Translations under genes and position numbers: made by a program
NCBI GenBank assembly: GCA_935421135.1
Contig: OW285188.1
Location: 5,508,733 to 5,572,732, forward strand
Direction of reading: 5' to 3'
DNA length: 64,000 nucleotides
Origin: Bugulina stolonifera
Lineage: Eukaryota; Bryozoa; Gymnolaemata; Cheilostomatida; Bugulidae
Notes under the pieces: generated by a model
Databases searched by the model: none
What the model was told of the DNA's origin: nothing
What the model saw: only the letters and a program-made list of their open reading frames with translations
Shown: piece after piece, positions 45,648 to 55,600 of the stretch
Numbering within the stretch: position 1 is the first letter of the stretch
How the letters are laid out: every line of letters begins with the position of its first letter

Positions 45648-45964
45648 GTAAGTACCTGTATATTATGTAGGCTCTTACTACTGGCTATTGTTTCTGCTGT
45701 TATGTTGTCCTCTCCCTAAATTAATTTTAGTGATTACAAACACATGTACATGTATATATTATAATACATGTATGTAATGTTTGATAAGACCTCAGTATGT
45801 TATGTCTTTTATTACTATTAGTTTCATGTCATAAAATGTTTTAGTTAAAATCACTGGAATATAAATTATAACACTCATCAGACAAAAGACATACTACTAA
45901 TGGGCAAAGGGTATGGTTAGGGGTGTTTTATACACAGTGATTGTCTGGCTGAATGCTACATACT
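45648..45964 (+). other. Gene 2 intron, nothing recognised
   Basis: AT-rich with repeated ACATGTA words. No supported feature. Confidence 0.5.
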
Positions 45965-46022
45965 GTAATGGGCGACCCCCAGTCCGTTTGCCTGTCGACA
46001 ACCCTTTAAAGGCATTGGAGTT
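45965..46022 (+). mobile_element. Fragment of element B LTR start
   Basis: TGTAATGGGCGACC, then CAGTCCGTTTGC and AACCCTTTAAAGGCATTGGAG, matches the first 55-60 bp of the element B LTR with scattered differences. The rest of the LTR is missing. Confidence 0.75.
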
Positions 46023-46610
46023 TGCACTCATTTTACCCATGGGTACATTTGATGACTTTTTTCACCCCTCATTATTTTAGCTGCCAAACCTTAAAATGCA
46101 ATTAATTTTAGTTTTCACCTAGCAATGATGCTCTATATAGATTGCGCAATAGTTACTGTAAAATTCCAAATGACACGATATAGTATAATTCCATATACTT
46201 TAAAAATAGTTGATTACTTCTATAAATGACAGAACACATTATTTATTAATGCAAGAAAATTATTTTTTGTTATTATCCTGTTGGTATACTGTTTCACTGA
46301 CACCAGAATCTACCCTAAATTGTGCAAGGCAAGCATTTGAGGGCTTACAGTAGTATAACTTGAGTGAGTGTTAGAATAAAAACTTCAAGTGGAAGTCCAG
46401 CCTCATTGGAATTTTAGAAGGTATAATATTGAGATAATGCAAATATGTAAATAATAAAATAAAAAAATACAATTTTGAGTTTTATGATAGGTTTTGAGAA
46501 AGATATTCTTGCTATTAATATAGGGCCTAGGTATGTATAAAAAGTTCTGCTATTTAAAAATTCTGTAAAGTTTGCCCTAGGGTTATCATGGTCACTGTCA
46601 GAATACATTG
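46023..46610 (+). other. Intron-like AT-rich DNA up to the element C insertion
   Basis: No gene recognised. The last four bases (46607-46610, ATTG) are the element C target duplication. Confidence 0.5.
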
Positions 46611-48098
46611 TGTAATGAAAATTTGCCCCTTGTACTAGGGAGAAGAGAAACTGTTATTGTTTGCCGGCTTTTTATATGCAGTTATCTCCCACGATGGTAA
46701 GGTGCCCAAAATACTTCGAGACAAATAATCATACAATGGCTTCTATGGTGTAATGGAGCTTCGTTCAAAGACAATGAAACCAACAACACGAGTTCCCTTG
46801 TATATTATGGGTCACAGTTTAAACACGCAGTTTGGAACTAGTTGGATGCCTATTGGTCCATGATTAAATTAGACAGCATACAACTCCAACAAACATTTTG
46901 TTTAAAAGAAGACTAAGAATTACTATATAAAAAGATGGAAGTTTAAGACAATAAGGGCTTGGAAGTAAAACAAATCCCAATAGACAGACTATTAATTACA
47001 CAACATAATTTGGATAATTTGGATAATATTAATTGACTGAGTTGTATGCTGTCCTTAGCCTTACTGCCAAGGTGTAATATATATGATATGATATAGGTGT
47101 TGTTTATACATGTACATGTGTATGATAGTAATATTTGACCAAGCTGTATGCTACATGTAACTTATATTGGTTACCAAGTGTTATGTAACATAGTATTAGT
47201 GAGTTGGGATTAATTAGACCGAATTTTAAAGAACAACTTTTACTAAATATATTTTACATACTACAGGCATCATGGCTACAATAATGTGTTAAAAATAGAA
47301 CTTAAGCATTTGCACATGTTACATTAATACTAAAAGATATTGAAAATAGTATACGCCTAATTAACAAGAAAGAAATATAAGTGTAAATGCATGGCTGAAT
47401 GCAACAACTTACTATGTAGCTGTGGAGGTGTCTCCAAAAGAATAGAATAGTAGTTAGAGAAGTACACGTTGTTATAGTGTGGGTATCCAATACTAAACTG
47501 GGTACTGAACCTAAGTTTTCGCTCAGTTTTATAGTAGTAGTATATTTATAGCGTCTAAAAATAACCTAAGAAACTGATTGGACGTTGTAGTGTCCGAAAT
47601 CGGCAAAAACACATAATTAAAACTTCAGACATTTTCCGTCAGAAGACGCAGAATTAAATTGTAAACCAGATTATGGTGCTGGGTGGAGATGGGTTCAAAC
47701 CAACCAATTGACGTAAGCATGACCAGGCACAGGCGGTCAGACAAAAAAAAACAAGCGTTACAAACAATGTTTTAGTGGTTAATTAAACGTCAGCGTTATG
47801 ATGCATATCCTGGTACAGGCTTGAATAAGTATTACAATAATGTATGCCTAATCCTGGTACAGGCTATAATGTGGAAATGACCAGGCAAATTAATATGTGG
47901 AAGCTTCTTACAGAATAAAAACGACAACATCAGATCTTACAAAATATAAAAACCATACTAATGATTAAAAAGTTCATGTGCAAATGTGTTGAAAATAATA
48001 ACGTGAGATGCCATAATGTATAGTATTCTAATGTAGTAGCAAGCGCTATAGACTATGTAATGTTCAATGCAATAAGTCAATGTTAGTAGACCCTTATA
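46611..48098 (-). repeat. Element C 3' LTR
   Basis: The downstream LTR in element orientation. On the minus strand it holds TATAAATATA (plus 47541-47550), a TATA-box candidate. A 62-codon minus ORF inside it is repeated in the other LTR and is not thought to be a gene. Confidence 0.95.
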
Positions 48099-48112
48099 CC
48101 ATCCATTCTTTA
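48099..48112 (-). promoter_or_regulatory. Element C polypurine tract candidate
   Basis: On the minus strand TAAAGAATGGATGG abuts the LTR. It is mostly purine with interrupting T residues, so a weaker tract than usual. Confidence 0.5.
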
Positions 48113-48599
48113 ATCAGTGTCGACCCCGACACTACGTCTCAGAGGGTTCGGAAGAGCAAGTCAGGTTGGTGTCAGCTTGGTTAGGATCGGTCGTCAAATG
48201 GTCAGCAGCCGGTAGTATGGATAACAGGTCAGAATGCAGTCCAGTCCAAGTCGTAGAACAGGATCAGGTTGAAGATCAGGTCGCAGGTCAGGAACAGGTT
48301 GTACACTAGGTCACAGGTCAGGAACAGGTTGTAGTTCAAGTTGTAGAACAGGAACAAGTTGTCTATCAGGAATAAGTAGTAGAACAGGAACAGGTGTTGA
48401 TCAGGAACAAGTAGTAGAACAGGAACAAGTCAGGGCTGTAGTTGTAGTCCAAGCTGTAACATGCAGTCGTAGTAGTAGTCATAGCAGTAGAAGTAGAGGC
48501 ACAGGTAGTAGTGAGGTCAGGTGCAGGGGGACCAAGTCAGCGTCCACATCTCGATGTTTCACAAGATAGGCCAACTTGGACCGTAGACAAAGGGACGGC
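48113..48599 (-). repeat. Element C 3' untranslated region with degenerate repeats
   Basis: On the plus strand this reads as loosely repeated CAGGAACAGGTTGTAG, GTAGAACAGGAACAAG and GTCAGGAACAGG words (about 48225-48440), then GTAGTAGTAGTC runs. No ORF. The repeat resembles the GGAACAGGTG words in the Pro-Ala coding part of ORF2 (48920-49020), so ORF2 may once have extended here. Confidence 0.7.
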
Positions 48600-49541
48600 T
48601 TATCCTGGCCGAACGTTCGTAGGAGGTAGAACGCCCTCCAGCCACTCCAACAGGTGAAGCCATAAGTTCCTAGCTGGGGGTAGGTCCCTGCCCCTAGGTG
48701 GCCTAGTGAAAAAATTCCTGTCCACCTCGTGCCTCACCAGGCTAACCCAGCGGGGCAGGAAGCGTTCCGGGTCATGGCGAGGGCCAAAAATTCCATCAAG
48801 CCTAGCTGGTCCCAGTCTCCTGTGGATGCCTCCACCTGCAGTGCGGGTAGGGGCCGTACGTGCCGTCGTCCTGGAGACTGGTGCCACTATAGATGAGGGT
48901 GCTGCGGCTGGAACTGGCGTTGGGGCTGGAACAGGTGCTGTGGCAAGAACAGGTGCTATTGCAGGAACAGGTGCGGTGGCAGGAACAGGTGCGGGGACAG
49001 CCGCAGGAACGGTTGCAGTGGTAGAATCCAGGGGCGGAACCGGAGTACTAAGTTGTCTGATCTGGGCATCCCGCTCCCTCAGCGTAACCTTTAGCCGCCC
49101 CACTTCTTTAACTAGAGCCCCGGTGCCAGAACTCCGGCCCCGGGCCCTCTCGACGTCCAACTTCTTCTGAAGCTCCGAGATCCTCGCATCTCTCCGTCCC
49201 AATCGCTGTTTGAGGAGCTTTATCTCCGCCATCAACTCCTCCTTGCTGCGACGAAGTTCTCCAAAGTCAGCCGACCTTTTCACCCTCTTGTCCTTCCTCT
49301 CCTGAGCCCTTGTCTCCCTCTTGTCATCTTCAATCCCATTCCCCTTCCTGTCATCTCCAGTCCCATTCTCCTTCCTGTCCTCTCCAGTCCCATTCTCCTT
49401 CTTTTCATCTTCAATCCCATTCTCCTTCACGGGCTGCTCACCTTCATTTCCAGTACCAAACAATAATTCCATTTCCTCATCACCACTCGAAAGCTGGTCC
49501 TCCATCTCCCGAGACTCGCTAGTCGACCTCTTCCAAGACAT
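48600..49541 (-). CDS. Element C ORF2: coiled-coil, Pro-Ala-rich accessory protein
   Basis: A 313-residue ATG-initiated ORF lies downstream of pol, where env is usual in gypsy-type elements. Order: acidic N-terminus, four 9-10-residue KENG-type repeats (39-74), a basic stretch (KRVKR, 84-89), a predicted coiled coil (96-165, ELMAEIKLLKQRLGRRDARI), a Pro-Val-Ala repeat tract (166-222), and a basic/aromatic C-terminal part (LPRWVSLVRHEVDRNFF, WLHLLEWLEGVL). There is no signal peptide or membrane span, so it is not an envelope. The ATG follows immediately after a strong acceptor at 49542-49543, suggesting expression from a spliced RNA. Function unknown; a coiled-coil RNA- or Gag-binding role is only a guess. 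Confidence 0.8.
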   Translation of the reverse strand: MSWKRSTSESREMEDQLSSGDEEMELLFGTGNEGEQPVKENGIEDEKKENGTGEDRKENGTGDDRKGNGIEDDKRETRAQERKDKRVKRSADFGELRRSKEELMAEIKLLKQRLGRRDARISELQKKLDVERARGRSSGTGALVKEVGRLKVTLRERDAQIRQLSTPVPPLDSTTATVPAAVPAPVPATAPVPAIAPVLATAPVPAPTPVPAAAPSSIVAPVSRTTARTAPTRTAGGGIHRRLGPARLDGIFGPRHDPERFLPRWVSLVRHEVDRNFFTRPPRGRDLPPARNLWLHLLEWLEGVLPPTNVRPG

Positions 49542-49561
49542 CTAAAATGAAATAAGATAAG
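49542..49561 (-). promoter_or_regulatory. Predicted 3' splice site for ORF2
   Basis: On the minus strand CTTATCTTATTTCATTTTAG ends exactly at the ORF2 ATG. It is a textbook pyrimidine tract plus AG. The matching donor may be 56785. Confidence 0.6.
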
Positions 49562-49699
49562 TGTGACTAACCGCTGTTTCACAGTTCAGTAAAAGACCAG
49601 AAAAAAAAAACAAAAAAATAAAATAAAAGAAAGTCTCCGCAATAAAGTCCAAGTCCCATCCATGTCCACTGTCACAAAGTCAGCAATCAGCTATCCCAA

Positions 49700-52600
49700 C
49701 TATCTCCTTTTCCTGAGGTTGTAGCGAGGCTCCACATCAACCTCTTCATCTTCAGACACGTCAGTTGTCCCCTCCCCTTCATTGTTCATGAAGCCATCCA
49801 CCAAGATCTCTCTCTCATCCACAGACACCCGTGGTGGCAGTGATGGTTCAATTTTGATGACAGACCCGTCATCCTCCCTCAACTGCTCTTCTGCTGCCAT
49901 TGTAGAGGCGATATCAGCAATCGGGTCAGCGGGTTCAGGTGTGGGGAGAGAGGAGGCGGCAGGTGCTTGAAGCTGAGAGTAGTCGTACTCCTCGATCCGT
50001 CTCGGGGTAGCCCTCTTTAGGTGATTCAGATGGACCCACATGGGCTTGGATTGGTGGGTAGAGCTGCTGCCAATGAGCGCGTTACTCCCCAGGATGACCC
50101 TAATCACATATGGGCCCTTGTAGCGCGGTTGAAGTTTAGGGGAGAGCCCTTCAGCTGGCGTTGGCCGCAGCAGATACACCCGTTCAGCAACTTCTAGCTT
50201 TGATGGATTGGTAAACCTGTCATGGTACCGTTTCTGGATGGCGCTGGCCGCTTCATTCTTTTCACGAGCCAAGTCATAAGCCTGCTGCAGCCTTGTATGG
50301 AGGTCGTTGACAAAGTCCAATTCTGACTCCCACTGGGGTTCCGTGTCCGGTGCAAGGAGATGAGTAGGCAGCCGTGCATCCCGTCCATGTTCTAGCTGGA
50401 ATGGTGTTGAGCCTGTTGATGAGTGTACGCTTGTCCGATAGGCCATCATGACAAGGTCCAAATACTGGCACCAGTCAGTTTGGTTAGTTGAAACAAACTG
50501 GCGCAGCATCTCTGCCATAGTCCGATTCCATCTCTCCACCAATCCTTGGGTCTGTGGACGATAAGCGCAGGAGAGCTTCTGTCGCATTCCCATCAGCCTT
50601 GAAACTTCAGCAAACAAGTTGGAAGTGAATTGTCTTCCCCTGTCAGACGCTACAGAGAGTGGGACTCCATGTCTTGTTATAATCTGCGACACAAAGGCTC
50701 GAGCTACTACAGGTGCTGTGGCTGACCTTAAAGCCACACATTCAGGCCACTTGGTGAACCGGTCTTGCATAACGAGAATCCATTTATTTCCCCTTGAGCT
50801 CCTGGGCAATGGTCCAACAATGTCGATGGTTACACTCTGCCATGGTGCAACTGCAGTAATTGGAGTCATCTGCTCCTTGATAGGATGAGTTGGTGATTTC
50901 CTAGTCAGGCATCCTTCGCATGAGGCTATCCAGTTGGCTACATCAGCTCTGAGGCCAGTCCACTCATACTTCTGCATAATTTTCTTGCATGTCCTTTCCA
51001 CTCCTAGATGTCCTCCCCAAGTTGAGTCATGCATTTCGCCAATGATCCGTCCAATCAGGTGTTGAGGAACCACAATCACATGTTGTCCGCTTGGCAGTGG
51101 CAAGGCAAGGCATCCACTTCCTTTCATCAGTACCCACTTGTTAGCCAGAGCGATGGTTTCCTTGGTAGCTTGAGGTGCACCAGTTGTTAGGTAATCAATC
51201 ACAGCATTCAGCCTGGGGTCTTTCTTTTGTTCCTGCAGAAAGTAGTTTGCTTCATTATTCTCCAAGTTGAGCTGGTATATGTTGCATACTAGTGCCTTGG
51301 TATTGGGGTCAGATTGATAGACCAAGGTTGGTTTAGAGAACGGGTTCATCCTGCTCAGGAAGTCAGCAACCACATTCGAGGTCCCTTTCTTGTAATAGAT
51401 CTTCAGGTCGGAGAATTCAGACAGCTTCTGGATCCATTTCATCATCCGTGGGCTGTCACACTGCCTGATTCCCCAGCTAAGGCACCTCTGGTCACTATAG
51501 ACTGCCACTTGGTGTCCGTAAAGGTAGTGCTTCCAATGCTTGAGTGCCAAGACTATTGCAAAGAGCTCCCTCTCCACAGTTTCATAGCGGCCTTCAGTTG
51601 GGGTGAACTTCTTGCTGAAATAAGCAATGGGTTGGTCTTGGCCATTAACAACTTGTGACAAGACGGCTCCGGCTCCGGCAGCACTGGCATCAGTATGTAG
51701 AACAAAGGGTTGGTCAAACCTGGGGTAGATTAGAAGTGGGCTAGTGGTGACCTTTTCCTTCAAAGTCTTGAATGCCTGCTGACATTCTTCAGTCCAGTTG
51801 AACTTGTTCTCCTTCTGGGTGAGGTTGGTCAGTGGCTGGGCGATGATGCTGAAGTCCTTGATGAACCTTCGGTAGTAAGAACAGAAGCCAACAAATGACC
51901 TTACTTGGGTCACTGTTTTTGGAGCAGTGTAGGTAGCCAACTTTTTGATGTTTTCAGGATCAGGTCGCACACCTTCAGTTGTTACTAGGTAACCCAAGAA
52001 AGGAAGAGAGTCCCTAGCAAATGCACACTTCTTCATCTTTAGCCTCAAGTTGTAGTGGTCCAGCCTTTGAAATACTTCTTCTAGGTGCTTGAGGTGATCC
52101 TCCCATGTCTTTGAAGCTACCAGGACGTCATCCATATAAAGTATGCAGCTTTGGAAGTGTAAGCCACTTAAAACAAACTGCATGAGACGGCTGAATGTAG
52201 CAGGAGCATTGCGTAGGCCAAAGCACATGTAGTTGTAGTGAAAGAGTCCTTTTTCTGTAATGAAGGCGGTGTATTTCTTGGACTCCTCCTCCATTGGAAC
52301 TTGTAGGAAGCCACTGTGAAGATCCAGAGTTGTTAGATATTTGGCGCCAGTCAGGAACTCCATGCTTTCATCCACCTTAGGTAGCGGGTAAGCGTCAGCC
52401 TTGGTTACCCTGTTGACTGCTCTAAGGTCCACGCATGGCCGAATTTCACCATTGGGTTTCTTTACTATTACCAGGGGAGATGCCCATGCAGAACAGCTTG
52501 GCTCGATGATCCCAGCATCCAACAGCTCATCCAGCTTCTCATTCAGCTGACCTCGCACACTTGCAGGTACTCTGTAGGCCTTCTGCTTGATGGGGGTAGG

Positions 52601-55600
52601 CTCAACAACTTCGATCCGGTGCTTGATTATGTTAGTGCCTGGCAGATCCTTGTCTCCAGCTGCAAAGATATGAGCATATCTGTTAACCAGGGCACTCAGT
52701 TCCTCCTGTTGCACCCATGTCAGAGATGTTCCAGATAGGTCGACGTCTAATGAGGGGGTGGATTCAGGTCTCCTCTCCATCCTAGTTGGTGCAGTTGTGC
52801 AGACTGTTGCAGTTGCCTCCACATAGCCAAGCCTCTGGTTTTCATAAATTATTATTGGGTGGTTGGCTGGGTTTACCACTCGAATGGGCATCCGGTGTGA
52901 AGCTTTTACTAAGGTCCTGGGGCTAAGAAACTGGTCTCCTTTCTCCAAGTCCTGCTCAAAGACTAGGTCCTGTCCAGGTTTGATTGGAATGCTGGTGGTA
53001 CAATAGACTATAGCCATAGACCTTGCAGGTAGAATTTGGGTGTCGGTCACCTTAGCTGCCAGTGGCGGTGTCCTGGAATGTTCAAGTGGTACATATTTGG
53101 CTCCAACCTTCAGACGTCTGCTGCCTGGGTCCAACATGATGGCTCCCCACTTCTTGATGCAGTCATAGCCTAAGATTCCATCCTGGTCACTACCATCAAA
53201 GACTCTGAAGACTTGGGTAACCTCAAGGTCTCCTACTGTCAGAGTTGCTTCTGCTTCACCATATAGAGTTATCCCCTCTCCGGTGACTGAGACTGCTGGT
53301 GGGCAGGTAAGTGGTGAGAGAGTCAAGCCTAGCCTTCTTGCCATATTTTTAGAGAGAAGGGATATTGCAGATCCAGAATCAAAGAGGTACCTTCCCATAG
53401 TACCATTGATCGCTGCCAATATGACCATGGTGTTGTCATGATCATCGTTTCCTGTCATCAGGTGTCGGACATTGGCTGTACCTTCTACGCATCTGTCAAT
53501 CACTTCTTGTAGAGGCTCCTCTTCTTCCTGCAATTCAATGTCCTGGTTTGGTGGTGGTGGTGTAGAGTCAGGCGTGGTCTTCCTCCTAGTCAGCCTGGTG
53601 ATGATGTGCTGTCGGGCTCCAGGAAGAAACTTTCGGGTGAGTAGTAGCAACCAATAACCACAGGTTGCTGCGCAGACAAGAAAAACCCATAAGTGAAAAG
53701 GGTTTTTGAGTAGAGTGACGAGTGACAGCATTCCACGCTCCATAATTCCTCTGGATAAAGTATCTGCTATTTGGTCAGCATCATAGCCATCATCTGGTTG
53801 GAATTGTGCTCCCAATAGTGCCATAACTTCTGCTTGAGCTGATGCTGACTGGAACACTGAGTTGAGATGGTCAGATGGCTGTAGCTCTTCCCATGAGTAG
53901 ATGTTGACAGGTCGGAAGATGATTGGTGACATCAGAATGTTGTGATCCTCGGCTGGTAGATGTGACAAGGTCCTGAGTTTTGACACACTTCCTGATTTGG
54001 CCAGCTCTCCAGTAGTGCGGTTGTAAACATAGAGTTTGTGGTTGAGCTGTATTGGTAGACTGGAGACAAGTCTGCAATCTGTAGGTGTGCCGTAATGAGA
54101 GGTAACTAGTGTGACTGGTGATAGGTAGCCTTGTTGAGTTTTGTTCAGGAATTTGAACTCTACTGGTATTTCTTCGGTGCAGTGGTCCGTCTGAGCTAGC
54201 GGCTTGAGAGCTCCTTTGGGGAGTGGTAAGCATTTCCAGACTTCAAGGAATCCATTTCCTGCTCTGCTGTAGAGGAGACTATCATTAAGAAGGATTCTGA
54301 TTGCCTCCACAGGTCTGCTGAGTGCTGTAGTCCTCCAGGCTATAGCGTTGTTCCTCATGTTGTCACAGGTCATCTTTAAGTTGTGACGGTAGGCATAGTT
54401 TATTTCAGTTCGGATCCGTTCATACATTGCTTGTTGTTCTGCTGCCAGTTGAGTGGATGTTACAACACCGTCTAAGGCCCAATGTGCAGCTTCCCTTCTC
54501 TGGCGCTGCTTCGGTATCCGGTAGGCCAACCCTTGGTCCGAGATGTTCAGCATCACACCACAGTCCACCTCTGTTCGCTCATCAATGTGAGTCAGTGCAA
54601 GCATACCATTATCGGCCAACCAGCTTCTATGGGATTGTCTGCCCTCCATTTCCTTGTAGAACAGGAACTTGCAATTGGCTGTCTTCTCTGCCTTCCAGAT
54701 TAGAGCTTGACTTCCTACTTGACATTCATTGCTGAAATAGCTGGGACAGGAAGTGACATCAATACCGCTACAGCTGAAGTGGTCTTGGTCATGCTGCATG
54801 TAGACCCTTACAGGAACTAGGTAGTAGTTGGTGGCTGTGTATTCTACCCATTTGCAGCATTCTGGAAGTCCTCCTCTTGGCTGTCTCCAGTTCAAGTTGT
54901 TGTTGGTAGCCCAAGTGCCTGATTTCAGTGATGACAGTTTTCCAGCTGGTGACATCTTGCTGTTCATCATTCCCCTGCATTGGCTGGTTGTTACGGCAAT
55001 GTCATCGGTAGTGAATTCCTGTAGATGCTCATCGTTGAAGAAATAGGTGCGAAGTCTCGCCCTCTGTTTCACGCCCTTGCATATCCATCCTGGCACATCA
55101 TACTTGACATGATTATACTTGTATATCTGGTAGCTGACACTGACTGGAACATCAGTGTTGTTGTGTTGAATCATGAGGTCACACTCCGGGGGTTCAGGTA
55201 GTGCAAACAGTTGTCCTGGCATCTGGGTGTTGCAGACTTGGGCACGTTGAGCATCACAAGGTTGAAAGAAGAGGACACAAGCTAGCATGGAAATATAGAG
55301 ATAGCTGTATCCTGGCCTCCTTCCAGAAGGTGAGATTCCACGGTTGCTCGGGATATCACGGTGTTGAGATCCGTTGCCATCATAAGTTACATCATGGTCT
55401 GGAGTTTCATTCCTGGCATCTTGGGTGGCGCTCCTGGACATTCCGGGGCTCCTGGTTTCAAGCTGGGCATTATCTTCCTGGAACTGGGAAGTTGTTCGTC
55501 CAGATTTCACTTGGCGGACCCTTGGCTTGTGACGAGGGTTAGTAGGGCGGTTGTTGGAGTTTGGAGTCGTCCTCACTCGGCAGCTGGACATCATGTGGCC

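Noticed and set aside
53550..55315. Env block as an unspliced host gene captured by misassembly
   Set aside because: It is in frame with Gag and protease without any stop, has no introns, and the flanking LTRs and target duplication are coherent. It remains testable with long reads.
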